Under the pieces are notes generated by a model, which was not told the origin of the DNA, did no database searches, and saw only the letters and a program-made list of their open reading frames with translations. 64,000 bases of DNA from Aurantiochytrium sp. KH105 (taxonomy: Eukaryota; Sar; Bigyra; Thraustochytrida; Thraustochytriidae), in assembly GCA_003116975.1 (NCBI GenBank), contig BGKB01000170.1:62001-126000 (forward strand). The letters run 5' to 3'. A program made the position numbers and the translations under genes. Of this stretch, positions 8,187-18,359 are shown piece by piece. Every line of letters begins with the position of its first letter. Position 1 is the first letter of the stretch.

Positions 8187-10347
8187 TTGCATAATGGTGG
8201 GGAAGCATGTACAGAACTTTGTTGCGACCGGAAAACGGTAAAAAGTCCACCTTCATGTTCGGGTGATGCGCCAGTAACCACTCGGTGAACTCGTTGAGCG
8301 TCTCGACGCGCTTTCCAGAAGGCGTCTTCCGCCCCGGAAAGTTCTGCGCAAAAACGCAGCAGGGGACAATAGCAAAGGGCTTTTGAAACTTGATTGCCAT
8401 ACGCACGATCGACCCCGTAGCCTGATCGGGGTGCATGCCAATTAGACACGAGGCCTCGCTCACAAGTTTGCGACCGTCCTCAGTCGCGACAAAGGATTCA
8501 TTAAAGGGAATGTGTCGAAATGTTGGTACCTTGCACTGCAGCTTGACGATGCGTCGTCGGTGCCGTTTAGGCACCAACGTGCGCCGGGCCACAGGGTCAA
8601 TCACTGTCGTACGCAACGAAGAGCACGCGCTCTGTTCAACGAGCTGAAAACAGTTTTGGCCCTTGCCGCCCGCGATATCGAGTACCCCGCCGTTTGAGGC
8701 GAGGTTGGCAATACCAAAGGTTTCAAGGAGCCATCGTGCAAAGAGAGCAGACCGCTTTGAGCGTTCGCGGAACTCCATGATGGAGTGTCCATCGTTGTAG
8801 ATGGAAAGCTCGGCGGCGCCTTGCGATATCATGCGCATGTGATTTCGCCGCAACCGATTCACGCGCTCCTCCTCTTCTTTGTCGCGCACAAAATGGCGAA
8901 AGGGACAAGCGTACTTGCGGCGTGGGGTGACTGCTGCCGCTGCAGCAGTTGGCGCCGACCGTCCACTCGCCGAGGCTGGCGTGGACACGTGCGAGGCTAT
9001 CCGGTCATCCTCGTTATCACTGCCGGTCTCGCCGCTCAACGGCGTCCCCGAAGGTTGCGGTTGGAGGAGATGCTGAGCGCATTGTCCAGAATAGATCCAA
9101 TTCCTGCACAAGACATCAGACTGGGGTGGTTCCGCGACGGACTCAGTTTCCCAGCGCGGTCGTTTGCCTTTTCGAATCTCCGCGCCTTCACCGGGATCTC
9201 GCTTGAGCAAGTGCCAGTGGCAGACGCGCAGCCGCGTAGTGTTGGGCACGGACGCCGTGGAAGCCGCGTCGGTGTCCACGAAGTCCCTCGAGTCGTCCAT
9301 GCGATCTTCGCTCTCTTGCCCAGCGCCTTCATCGAGCGGAGCTCTCGTGCTGGTGCTGGTGCTGCCAGAAAGGTCTTCTTCACTGACGTGCATTTGCTTG
9401 TCAGACTTTCCCTCTTGGTCTTTCATCTCGTTCGGCTCATCATCCTTTTCGAGGTCCGCCTCGTCGACGGTCTTTCTCGAATTGGTCAAGGTGGCCTTTG
9501 CAGGTGATGATAATGAAGATGATGTCAGGACCGACAAAGGGCCAGTTTTCATTTTTACCACGGACAAGGACAAAGGACCCTCGCGTGGCGGGCTTGTAGC
9601 TTCATCTGTACTCGTTCCTCCGCTCCCAGCAGCGGATGCCCCCGTTTGTCTGCCGCGGCCTCGCACGCTGCCTCGACTGCCTTCGCTGCAGTTGCTGCAG
9701 TTGCTGCAGTTGCCCGAGCTCCCACTGCTGCAGCTGCTGTTGCCACAGCAGCAGACGCTGCTGAAGCTATTGTTGCTGCTGCTGCTGCTACTGCTGCTGC
9801 TGCTGCTACTGCTGCTTTCGGCTCCGCTCGGCGCCGCGGCGGGCGGTGGTCCCTGGCTGGGCCCCTCAACGCCGATGACAGAGACGTATATCCCATCGTT
9901 GGGTTTGAGCGCGCTCCGATGCGAGGGAAACTCATCGGGGTCTTCAAAGTCCTCCCGCTTGAGACACAGCTTGACAACCTCGCCCCTGCCGAGCGCGCCG
10001 AGCACGCTCTTCAGGTCTGCCGCGTCGCTGGGAACTGCTGGCGTCGGGCCCACATCGGGTCTTGGCGGGAGCACGGATTCGAGCTCGAGGTCGAGGAATC
10101 GCAGCGCCTTGCCGAGCAGGCGCGTGCGCCTGACGGTCCCGAAGAGGATCCAGCCGCGCTCGTGCCTGCGCGGCGCCGTCGCGCTCAGCGTGCGCGCGTG
10201 TTTCCTCGCGCCCTCCAGCTTTGCATCCGCGGCGGCCACCACCGCCGCCGCCTCCGCGGCCGCCGCCGCCGCGCCGCCGCGCAGCTCCCCCGCGTCCGTC
10301 TGCCCGCTCCGCGCGCGCCCGCGCCGCCACGACCGCGCGCGCGGCAT
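8167..10347 (-). CDS. CCCH zinc-finger protein with a SAM-methyltransferase-like domain
   Basis: 726 residues. N-terminus: an Ala/Arg-rich start, then a compact region (about 60-165, RGWILFGTVRRTRLL and onward) that could be a small beta-barrel. The middle is Ser-rich and encoded partly by CAG/CTG repeats (9680-9820). Around 412-485 lies a split CCCH-like finger (CRNWIYSGQC, then CPFRH). The C-terminal domain (about 500-726) has a Rossmann-type motif, VLDIAGGKGQN at about 559, and later GMHPDQAT and VPCCVF. The GGKGQ glycine motif is the usual SAM-binding loop, so a methyltransferase acting on RNA is a reasonable inference given the CCCH finger. I recall similar finger-plus-methyltransferase proteins in stramenopiles and fungi, but substrate is unassigned. 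The gene ends convergently with the upstream CULT-like gene. Confidence 0.75.
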   Translation of the reverse strand: MPRARSWRRGRARSGQTDAGELRGGAAAAAAEAAAVVAAADAKLEGARKHARTLSATAPRRHERGWILFGTVRRTRLLGKALRFLDLELESVLPPRPDVGPTPAVPSDAADLKSVLGALGRGEVVKLCLKREDFEDPDEFPSHRSALKPNDGIYVSVIGVEGPSQGPPPAAAPSGAESSSSSSSSSSSSSSNNSFSSVCCCGNSSCSSGSSGNCSNCSNCSEGSRGSVRGRGRQTGASAAGSGGTSTDEATSPPREGPLSLSVVKMKTGPLSVLTSSSLSSPAKATLTNSRKTVDEADLEKDDEPNEMKDQEGKSDKQMHVSEEDLSGSTSTSTRAPLDEGAGQESEDRMDDSRDFVDTDAASTASVPNTTRLRVCHWHLLKRDPGEGAEIRKGKRPRWETESVAEPPQSDVLCRNWIYSGQCAQHLLQPQPSGTPLSGETGSDNEDDRIASHVSTPASASGRSAPTAAAAAVTPRRKYACPFRHFVRDKEEEERVNRLRRNHMRMISQGAAELSIYNDGHSIMEFRERSKRSALFARWLLETFGIANLASNGGVLDIAGGKGQNCFQLVEQSACSSLRTTVIDPVARRTLVPKRHRRRIVKLQCKVPTFRHIPFNESFVATEDGRKLVSEASCLIGMHPDQATGSIVRMAIKFQKPFAIVPCCVFAQNFPGRKTPSGKRVETLNEFTEWLLAHHPNMKVDFLPFSGRNKVLYMLPHHYATTKPAE

Positions 10348-11424
10348 CGCTCGCGCTCCGAAGGCCGCCCTCCTCCGAGGCCTCCTCCAAGCTGTTCTGC
10401 TGCTCGCCCTCCTTCGCGCCCCGCTCCGCCTTGCGAGCCCGAGCTCACCTCAGGCTACTACACATTTTCTTCTCCTTTCTTGCTTTGCTTTCTTGCTTTC
10501 TTGCTTTATGGCCTTCCGTCTTTCCTTGTTTCCTGTCTTTGGACGGAGCCCTGCGCCGCCGGCCCCCGTCCATTCTCCGCTCGAGCTCCCGGGCAGGGTG
10601 AGGCAGGGCGCTCGTGCGGCCGCTGGAGGAAGGTCGATGCATGGTGGATGGTGATGATGGAGACGCAACGGGGAGGGCTGGGCTGGCACGGGCCAGTGCT
10701 GGGAAAGCTTTCTCGTGTCTTGGGCCTGCCGTGGAGAAAGAAGACGCGGAGAGACGGCGGCAGGCACAAAAGCCAACCAACCCTCATCATCGACACCAAC
10801 GACTACGACGACGACTACACATCCTGCGAGCCGCTGCCACTCCAGCCAGCCAGCCAGCCAGCCAGCCATGCAATGACAACAACGCCAACAACAATTTGTT
10901 GGAGCTGGCTGCCAATGGTGGCCTCTGCAGCTGCTGGACACCGACCCTGCCTGTCTCTTTCTGTTCGTCCCCTTCTTTCACAAGTCCAGCCGGCCAGATA
11001 CTAGACGCGGTCACGGAGGGTGTGCGCGCGCGTGCGAGCGAGCGAGCGAGCAAGCGAGCGAGCGTGCACCAAGGCCGTCGCCGCGAGTCGACGGCCGCAG
11101 CCGATCGGTTCGGTCGTCCAATCCGCAGCCGCTGGCTGGCGGCCCGACCCGCGGCTGCGAGTGACGCGGAAGATGTCGGGGAATGGGCACCACAGAGGCC
11201 CGTCTTGACCTGCGGCAAGGCTTTGTTTGCCTTCGCGAGCCCCCGAGGCGCAGGCACACCGAGGTCGAGCGAGATGGGCGACGCAAGCAAGAACAAGAAG
11301 GGAGGACCGGCGCGGGGTCTCAGCAAGACGGAGGGGCGCAACATTTTGTACGCTTGCATACCGCTGAGCAGAAGCTGAGCGGATTCTCGAGGAGAAAATA
11401 AAATTGTTTGACAACGTCTGCGCG
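10348..11424. other. Spacer upstream of the methyltransferase gene and downstream of JJJ1
   Basis: No convincing gene. 10348-10450 is Arg/Ala-biased GC-rich leader of the minus gene. A 34-codon frame on the plus strand (11274-11378, starting MGDASKNKKGG) has an acceptable start context but no recognisable homology, and is kept only as a remark. AGCG-type repeats lie at 11036-11062. AATAAA-like sequence on the plus strand near 11396 is close to the end of the minus-strand JJJ1 gene. Confidence 0.45.
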
Positions 11425-13248
11425 CTAACGACGACCCTTTTTGGCCTTGCCCTTGCGACGGCCTCCTCGCACGGCATCGGAGTCCTCCATTACAGATTTG
11501 ACAGCGTCTGGCGCTACAGCATGGTTTGTGGCCTTGATGTGCTGAAAAAGCTTGTTCCGCGACGTAAAGTATATGTTACACACCACACACAGATGTTCCG
11601 TCTTCGAGTCAGACTGTCCCGAGGACTTGTTTTGCTTCTTTGCCTTTGATTTGTGAGCTTTTGTCGGCTGTGCTGTGGGCGCCTCCGGGGGCGACACGCC
11701 CTCACTTTGCTGATTTGGACTGTCTTCGCTCGAGATATGCTCACCCTCCTGCTCAGCCGCGTCCTTGGCATTGTTTTCGTCGACCTTGTCCTTTTCATCG
11801 TCTTCTCCCTCGTCCTCTTCGCCTTCTTCATTATAATTGTCCTCTTCGCCTTCGCCTTCGCCTTCGCCTTCTTCGTCTTCTCCATCGTCCTCCTCGTCAC
11901 TACTTTCCTGTACAAACTTTCCAAAAGCGCCAAAGTCGGCATCGCTGTCGCTGTCGCTATCGCTATCGCTATCGTCGCTGTCGTTGTCATGGCTTCCATC
12001 GCCATTGCTACTGTCGGCGCCTCCATCCTTGTTGGCCGTGTCAACGCCATTATCCGCAACATCTTTACTGGCCTGCGCATCTTCTGATGCCTTTGGGGAA
12101 GCCCCAGGTTCTTCATCCGTCGACTCCCCCGCGTCACTTTCTGCTGCATCGGCGTTTTCAGCTTCCCCCTGGGCAAGAAGGGCTTGTAGCATTTCCTCTT
12201 CGCGCTGCATCCGCAATTGCAACTTTTTCAGCGCCTCTTTGTGCTTTTTAGAATTCTCGTGATTGCGCAACTGCTTTTCAGACTTGAAATCCTTGCTACA
12301 GGCATCGCAATGCCAGACGACAATTTCGTCTTGGGCCTCTGCATGGGCACGCGCTTCGTTCGTCGCCTTGGCGTCCTCATCCGCAAGACGAAATAACCGT
12401 TCACCAGAAGCCTCTGCTTCGGCAAGCTGTTGTGCGATATCTTCTTCGTAGTGCTCGCGCCATTGTTCGCGCGCCTCGCGCCGCAGGCGCTTCTTTTCGT
12501 CCAGAGCAGCGAGCCGCTCCTTCTCGCGACGCTCGCGCTCTTTTTGACGATTCAACTCGAGCTTGAGCACTCGCTTGTCGCGCTTCTTAATGTATCCAAC
12601 GAGATTGCGTACCTGTTCATTGTACGCGCGGCGCTCCATGTCCCGAGCCTTGCGGTTCTCTTTATCGATCAAACGGCGTTGGTAGCGATTCACGGCCTCA
12701 TTGGGGTTGTATAGATCGGCCCAGCCGAAGCTGAGTTTGGAAATGAAGCCACTCCACCGCCCATAAAAGCTCTCGACGTCCTTGTCCGAAGTTTTCGAGT
12801 TTCCGAAAGCGGGCATGGCCGCTGGCTCGCCCACGCCCGACTCGCGCTCCACGCGCATAATTTCGGTGAACGCGCGTCCGTAGACGGCGTAAAAGCCTTT
12901 TTCGTCGTCATCAAAGCCTTCGAAGCAACTCGATCGAAAGTAGGCCCACAGGTTCACCGTCGGGCTTTCTGTGCCGTCGGCGCCCGCGGTACCATCTCCG
13001 CCGCGCAAGATGGCATCTCGATGGTCGTCATACCACGCGCGTTCGTTCGGGTCATTGAGAACTTCGTACGCAGCGTTAATCTCCTTGATGCGATGTTCGG
13101 CCTCTTCCAGGTTGTCGCGGTTTTTGTCTGGATGCCATCGCAATGCCATTTTCCTGTATTGCTTCTTGAGCTCGTCTGCGTCTGCGGTCCTGCTCACCTC
13201 AAGCACGTCGTAGTGGCACCGCATGGTGCGTCCTGCACTCGACGCCAT
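11425..13248 (-). CDS. JJJ1: JJJ1/DNAJC21-type J-protein of 60S ribosome biogenesis
   Basis: 607 residues. The J domain occupies about residues 10-78 with an intact HPD motif (RWHPDKNRDN), so it can stimulate an Hsp70. A charged helical region follows (200-300, KRDKRVLKLELNRQKE and onward). Two C2H2 fingers of the dsRNA/JJJ1 type are present: CDACSKDFKSEKQLRNHENS at about 312-335 and CVVCNIYFTSRNKLFQH at about 550-572. Between them lies a long Asp/Glu/Ser tract encoded by hexanucleotide-like repeats. This order (J, coiled region, C2H2, acidic, C2H2) is diagnostic of JJJ1/DNAJC21, which helps Ssa-type Hsp70 and Rei1 release shuttling factors from cytoplasmic pre-60S subunits. The tail is Lys/Arg-rich. 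A second Met at codon 9, just before CHYDVLEV, is an alternative start. Confidence 0.95.
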   Translation of the reverse strand: MASSAGRTMRCHYDVLEVSRTADADELKKQYRKMALRWHPDKNRDNLEEAEHRIKEINAAYEVLNDPNERAWYDDHRDAILRGGDGTAGADGTESPTVNLWAYFRSSCFEGFDDDEKGFYAVYGRAFTEIMRVERESGVGEPAAMPAFGNSKTSDKDVESFYGRWSGFISKLSFGWADLYNPNEAVNRYQRRLIDKENRKARDMERRAYNEQVRNLVGYIKKRDKRVLKLELNRQKERERREKERLAALDEKKRLRREAREQWREHYEEDIAQQLAEAEASGERLFRLADEDAKATNEARAHAEAQDEIVVWHCDACSKDFKSEKQLRNHENSKKHKEALKKLQLRMQREEEMLQALLAQGEAENADAAESDAGESTDEEPGASPKASEDAQASKDVADNGVDTANKDGGADSSNGDGSHDNDSDDSDSDSDSDSDADFGAFGKFVQESSDEEDDGEDEEGEGEGEGEEDNYNEEGEEDEGEDDEKDKVDENNAKDAAEQEGEHISSEDSPNQQSEGVSPPEAPTAQPTKAHKSKAKKQNKSSGQSDSKTEHLCVVCNIYFTSRNKLFQHIKATNHAVAPDAVKSVMEDSDAVRGGRRKGKAKKGRR

Positions 13249-14433
13249 CTTTTCCGGCTACTACCTCGAGGTGAACCCGTGCTCCGCACAGATGGACCGC
13301 CACGAACTCTCGTTTGCCCGCCTACTCACCCGCCGGGACGCCTCGTCCAGGCTGTTCGGCAGCTGCCACTGCGAGCCCAGCTGAGTAGCCCCACGCGAGA
13401 GTCTCTTGCTCAACTGCAGACCACCAAAGCAAGCAAGGTACACTGTAAGCAAGCAACGAAGGCGAGCAAAAAAAGCAGGCCGCCAAAGCGTCGATGGAAC
13501 ATTTACGGAACCATCAAAGAACCAATCCCCATTCGCGACTTCGCGCACTCTTTCCTCATGAGTTTACGGTAAATGCTGGGCCGCGGGTAGTAGGTACAAG
13601 GCTCGCAGAAATGCAGCGTTCTAGTGCTTGCTGATTTTGCCACATCGCATCTGATCTGGGGATTCACCGCAGATGTAGAAGATGATGCTACAGACTGACA
13701 ACCATGTCTATGACAGCGCGCAAAAGTACTACAGCAGCAGGAGAAATCAGCATCATTCGAGAGAAAGACAGAGGGAATGAGAGAGAGAGAGAGAGAGAGA
13801 GAGAGCTGAGAGAGAAGTAATTAGTGCTCCGTGTCTCTGACTCGGGGCGAATGAGTGAGCCTAAAGAGGAACTTTTTGAAGCTTTGCGCATCGTCAACGG
13901 ATCGTTTCATGCGACTTATCGAGCGCTGGCCGCGCTGCATCAAGTTGGCACAACGGCCAGTCAGGCCTGGTTGGGCGCGCGGAAGCGCGGGCGAACGCAC
14001 GAGAGTCCTGCGCGGTCGCTCTTGAGCTTGGCGAATCCAGAAAAGGTCGGCGGTTGACTCACCCCGGTACAAGCGCAAGACCTCGCAAATACTTGGATCG
14101 AACCAGGGTTTCACGTAAACTAGACTGAAAGAAAAGAGAAAAAAAGCACGAGCCAGACATCCGCGGCGCTCTCAATCGGACACGCTGCTTCCAATCTCTC
14201 GCAGTGGATCCGGCGCGGACAATTCGCAGCTTGTGTAACAAGCACGCATCGCTCGCTCGCACGCACGCACGCAGTGCGACGCGTTGGGAAGTTGACTTGC
14301 CAACAGAGCGCCAAAAGGTCGCGCGCCGCGCCAATTCCAGAGGCAAAGTCGAGACGGACTTGAGAGCGGGCGAGCGAGCGAGCGAGCGAGCAAACAGGAA
14401 AAAAAGCAAGATTCCTCGCTCACCCGACCCCCG
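13249..14433. other. Divergent spacer between JJJ1 and the small unknown gene
   Basis: No gene supported. It contains a (GA)n microsatellite at 13780-13806 and a GCGA tract at 14368-14391 shortly before the 14434 start codon. A stretch near 14090-14110 (GGATCGAACC) recalls a tRNA T-loop on the minus strand, but no tRNA can be folded there. Confidence 0.5.
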
Positions 14434-14715
14434 ATGGCACCAAATGCAAGGGATGAAGACGTCGCGATAGACGCTTCGCTGACGCTGCAACAGCGAATCG
14501 ATCTCATCGCGCAAGCCGCAAAGCAGCGGCGATCCTCACAAGTCGGCAGCAGCAGCCCCGAGCGAAAGCGAGAGGCTCCAGCCGCCGCCACGCACGTAGA
14601 CAACCAGAGGGATGAGCAATGTTCGACCCCTTTTGTAAACCCTTCCACCGGCCAACAATTCCTGCTGACACATACCGCCGTGAACGTCCCTGAAGCATGG
14701 AAAAGCACCAAGTGA
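14434..14715 (+). CDS. Small hypothetical protein (93 residues)
   Basis: Starts MAPNARDEDVAID and contains a helical LQQRIDLIAQAAKQRR segment followed by a Ser/Arg-rich linker and a C-terminal NPSTGQQFLLTH stretch. No domain is recognised. Support comes from balanced amino-acid composition, a reasonable start (CCGATGG) and a lower-GC, T-rich 3' region starting straight after the stop. It lies between divergent JJJ1 and convergent Deltex genes. The longer minus-strand frame over the same bases is Cys/Ser-rich and looks like a shadow. Confidence 0.5.
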   Translation: MAPNARDEDVAIDASLTLQQRIDLIAQAAKQRRSSQVGSSSPERKREAPAAATHVDNQRDEQCSTPFVNPSTGQQFLLTHTAVNVPEAWKSTK

Positions 14716-15257
14716 TTGCTGTTTTTACCTCCTTGTCTTGATTCGTTCGCGACCTCCGTGACCCTGACACATGAAATGAATCTTTTCTTTATGTATGCCT
14801 GCAACCCTTTTTGGCTTTTTTGGTTTGGTCGTGAGCTTATGCCAGAGCAGTAAAGATCACACAATGCGTGATTGTAAATTGACTGTTGCAATTGCATTTT
14901 CCGAACATGAATGATGTCTGAAACTCTCTCGACACTGATGCAAATGCCCAAAATACTGTATTCTCCCTTATTTTCCAATTTTTCGCAACCTATGACAAAT
15001 TCATCAGAGAACAGCAGCGTCCGACAATCCAGCACTAATCTTGACTGATGACCCGAACAAGGAAAAGTGATTTCATTGTCTCACATTCGCGCATGCAAGG
15101 AGTATCAGAGGAGGTCGTCTCCTTCAAAATAGGTCTGACGTTGATGGCTCTTTCGATAGCACGGCCTTTGCGCAGGCAAGAACTCTTGGAGAGGCCAACC
15201 AAAGCTTGCACCACTTCTTTATTGATTATGTGACCAACCACTCATACATCATTCGAG
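14716..15257. other. Convergent AT-richer 3' spacer
   Basis: The 3' flanks of the small gene (plus) and the Deltex gene (minus). Composition drops to roughly balanced AT/GC. Nothing further is seen. Confidence 0.6.
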
Positions 15258-16577
15258 CTACTTGCTCTTGCGACTGGAACTCCGAGCGCTCGCCTTGGCG
15301 CCAGTACCCTTTGGAAGTACGCTTGCTGTGACGCCCTTGCTGGCAAGCTCGAGCTCAAGGCGATTCAGATATGTTGGGTCAGGGTAGCCAAAGGAAGTCG
15401 GGCCACCGCATCGCGACGTTTTGTGATGGATACCATTCCAAATGACGGAATTGCCTCGGTTAGTTGTCAAGGAGGTTCCCACGGTGAAGCAAACGCGGTT
15501 ACGAAAGGCTTGCTGCAAGAGCAAATGGCACTTGCGGCCCTGTTCATTGTCAGGAAGATATGCGCAACGCGATGTGCCATAAAAGCGCTCGCCAGGGTTC
15601 GGATGCTCCGGGCCTTGGATCCCGCTTGAGAAATGATACGATATTTCAATCGTCCCGCAACCGCCGTGGCCCGGAAGTGAGCTCTTTGACTTGTGCGACA
15701 CCATCGTGCCTGCCGGTTGAGTCCCAATCTCCTGACCGTAAAAGTGTCCGCATGACGGGCACTTGGGCTTTTCTGCAAACCAACGCTTGATGCAGTCCGT
15801 ATGAAAGTAATGTCCATGACAATTTGGTAATTTCACGCAGTCCAGCGGTTCCATGTCGGCGTCTTGATTCGAATTTGCGGCTGCTGATGACGCTGAGCTT
15901 GCTGCGCTGTTCGCTTCAGTTGCGCTGCTGGACCCATCTTTCGCGGCCCCTGTACTGGGGTCAGTGTCGTCGTCATCATCAACAAACTCGAGGAGGCAAA
16001 TGTGGCAATGCTCCTTGGGATCCAGATCGGCAGCCTTGATAAATTCCATCTGCTCCCAGACATGCTCGTGTTTAATGCCCGAGGCAGTTTCCTGGCCAGA
16101 ATGCACGATTTGCTCATCGAGAGGATCACCGCGGCTGGCCTTGCGTTTCTCGCGGCGCGTCCGGGGTGGAGCTGGCGCGGGAGCGCCTGCAGACGGAAAT
16201 CCCGCCAACTGGTGGTGCTGGTGCCCCGTCGGCGCGAAGCCGGCCTGCGAGCCCGCGTTCCCCGGGACGGCGGCGGTGGCGACGCCCGCCGGTCTGAGGT
16301 CCCTCGCGCGGCCCGTGTGAAGATTCCTCTGGCGCATCGTGGGCACGAGCTCCAGCAGGTAGGCGAAGGGCCCCATCATGACCTGCGTCGAGGTGCTGCC
16401 CGCCGCGACGAGCGCGTTCAGGTGGGCCTCCAGCTCCGGCGCGCACGGTGTCCAGCGCGGCGGCCCTCCCAGGACTCCGTTGTCGAACTCCCAGCGCATC
16501 GCCCGGCGCCGCCGCGCGATCTCCGCGCGGTCCCCGCGCGACCGACCCCGTTCCCCCCGCCCCGCCGCGCGGACCAC
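15258..16577 (-). CDS. DTX: Deltex-type E3 ubiquitin ligase (WWE + RING + DTC)
   Basis: 439 residues. An N-terminal WWE-like domain (about 27-100: MRWEFDNG, a central WTPC, MRQRNLHTGRARDLRP) is expected to bind ADP-ribose. A RING finger follows at about 188-285 (CHICLLEF ... CVKLPNCHGHYFHTDCIKRW ... CPSC) with an acidic insertion between the first and second Cys pairs. The C-terminal Deltex domain (about 290-425) shows GTQPAGTM, LPGHGGCGTIEI, HPNPGERFYGTSR, AYLPDNEQG, TVGTSLTTN and WNGIHHKT, all hallmarks of the family. Deltex proteins ubiquitinate substrates and, through the DTC domain, ADP-ribosylated targets. The gene shares a 1.8-kb divergent spacer with the kinase gene. A start at codon 27 (16499, just before the WWE) is possible because the first 26 residues are Arg/Gly-rich. 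Confidence 0.95.
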   Translation of the reverse strand: MVRAAGRGERGRSRGDRAEIARRRRAMRWEFDNGVLGGPPRWTPCAPELEAHLNALVAAGSTSTQVMMGPFAYLLELVPTMRQRNLHTGRARDLRPAGVATAAVPGNAGSQAGFAPTGHQHHQLAGFPSAGAPAPAPPRTRREKRKASRGDPLDEQIVHSGQETASGIKHEHVWEQMEFIKAADLDPKEHCHICLLEFVDDDDDTDPSTGAAKDGSSSATEANSAASSASSAAANSNQDADMEPLDCVKLPNCHGHYFHTDCIKRWFAEKPKCPSCGHFYGQEIGTQPAGTMVSHKSKSSLPGHGGCGTIEISYHFSSGIQGPEHPNPGERFYGTSRCAYLPDNEQGRKCHLLLQQAFRNRVCFTVGTSLTTNRGNSVIWNGIHHKTSRCGGPTSFGYPDPTYLNRLELELASKGVTASVLPKGTGAKASARSSSRKSK

Positions 16578-17378
16578 CGGCAGGCGCGCGCTCGCCGGGC
16601 CCGACTCCGTCTCCGTCTTCTCGTCTTCGTATCCGTCGAAGGCGGTCTGCGCGGATGGATGGATGGATGAATGAATGACTCCCTCGCCAGGGCTCGCTCC
16701 CCCTCGATCGATCGCGACCGCCGCCCCGGCGCGCAGCCGGACGGGCTCCGAGCGGCGGCGCGGAGGCTACGACTGCGAGTGCGAGCGCGCGTGCGAGCGC
16801 GCGCGTGCCGCCCGTCGCGGTTCGGGGTCTGCGGCCTCGCGAGGGGCGGCCTCGCAGGGAGGAAATCTGTTCAAGCGACGGGGAGTCCGGAACCCGCGCC
16901 TTGAAATGTCTTGGGGGAGGAGGAGCGGGAGAACCGGACGGGCGAGGGCGCGGAACGCGAAGCCATGAGGTCGTATACTCCTACGGCAGGGGCAGGGGGA
17001 AAAGAACGCGAGGGGAGAATGGAAGGCTAGGCTCGGGTCGAATGAGAGAGGTCGGCTGCGTCGAGAGCGATGCGAGAGGACGAGATGATGGAGCTCGGGG
17101 AAAGTAGCTTGCATCTTGGACGAAGAATCCTTGCCAGGATAAATTTCCTTCTTGAGCAACGTGACAGGATCGGGCGCATCAACAGAAGGTCATGGCTCTT
17201 GCTGTGCCTGTGAAGTGATGCATGTCGACGCAGCGTACCCGACGTTCTGCCGACATGGAGATGCACGTGCGCATGCTGTTTTCGAACTCAACGATCTCAC
17301 GATTGTCTTTGTGCTTGCGCGTCGCGTCATGTCTTCGCCCCCTTTCGTGCACCAGGCAACGACAAGCAAACCCGATAG

Positions 17379-17425
17379 TGATGATGATGATGATGATGAT
17401 GATAATGATGATGACGATGATGATA
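17379..17425 (+). repeat. GAT trinucleotide microsatellite
   Basis: About fifteen GAT units with AAT and GAC interruptions in non-coding spacer. Confidence 0.9.
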
Positions 17426-18093
17426 AGAATAAAACCCCCTCAACACAACGAAGCACGGCGTAGCGCGGCGCGGGGGAACCGCGCAACACTGTATCCCGGC
17501 GTAGTCTCCGCTGTAGCCACAGCTCCTTGCAGCCAAGATCGTCTTTGCAGCGCGGCCGCGCCACCTGCACCATCCATCCGCCCCCTCAAACTAGGCGCCA
17601 TCGCATCCATCTCGTGCACGGCGTCGGGCACTGTGGGGGAAAAGTTCGTTTTTGTGAATTGAAGTGGCGAGGACCGAGCGCCGCGCGCATCGACATCGAC
17701 GTCGATGCCGCCGCCGTCGACTGCAAGGCGCGCGCGAGTTTCCACGGGGAAGGGAAGGGTGCTGGCCGGAGGTAGAGCGAAGTCTTCGCCAAACGTGACG
17801 CCAGCTCAAGGCAGGTAGAGAGGAAAGGAGGACGCGAGGACGGCCGCAGCTCGCGGCGGATGGGCGGCGGCGCGAGTGTGTCCATTCCGGTCCAAGTGGA
17901 CTTTCCTTCTTCTCGGTCTTTACTTTCTTTTCCCCTTCCTTCCTTCCTTCCTTCCTTCCTTCCTTGCTCTCCTTTGCCTTTGTGCTCCTTCTTCTAAAGG
18001 GAAAAAGCGGCGGCCGCGGGCCGGGTCGTGGCCGCGGGCGCGGAGGACACCGCGAGAGAAATAAATAGAAGGCTGTAAAGCGACGACTCTCGT

Positions 18094-18134
18094 CTCGCCG
18101 CGCCGCGTCGCGTCGCGTCGCATCGCGTCGCGCT
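18094..18134 (+). repeat. GTCGC pentanucleotide repeat upstream of the kinase gene
   Basis: Degenerate GTCGC/GCCGC/ATCGC units about 230 bp before the kinase start codon. It may lie in the promoter or 5' UTR. Confidence 0.8.
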
Positions 18135-18359
18135 GCACTGCCTTGTGCTCCCTTGCGCTGCCTTGCGCCGCGTCGAAATTCTTGACGTCGAGTCGCGCGC
18201 CTTCACGCAAGAAGAGCGCAGGCTCTCAAGCAGGCACGGAAGGGCGTACGTAGCGCGACGCAAGGGATTTATCGTCGCGTGAGCGGGTCGCGCTCGCTTC
18301 TTCACCCGGGCATTTCGCTCGATTGATTGCAACGCGCACAACGCGAGCAAGAAGCCACC

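Larger units (their letters stand above)
16578..18359. other. Long divergent spacer between Deltex and the kinase
   Basis: No gene supported. Repeats: ATGG near 16650-16675, GAT at 17379-17425, CCTT at 17934-17965 and GTCGC at 18094-18134. A CAAGTG element lies at 17893. Short open frames are compositionally biased and lack motifs. Confidence 0.55.

Noticed and set aside
9164-11004. Two long plus-strand frames (9164-10654 and 9646-11004) antisense to the methyltransferase gene
   Set aside because: Leu/Ser and Ala repeats reflect the CAG/CTG tract read in other frames; the minus-strand gene has clear motifs.
11274-11378. 34-codon frame MGDASKNKKGG...
   Set aside because: Too short and without homology to call; reported only as a remark in the spacer entry.
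14060-14130. tRNA-like GGATCGAACC box
   Set aside because: No paired T-stem, anticodon arm or acceptor stem could be found around it on either strand.
14172-15035. 287-codon minus-strand frame over the small gene
   Set aside because: Cys/Ser-rich, no motif, runs through 3' flanks; the plus-strand 93-codon frame looks better.
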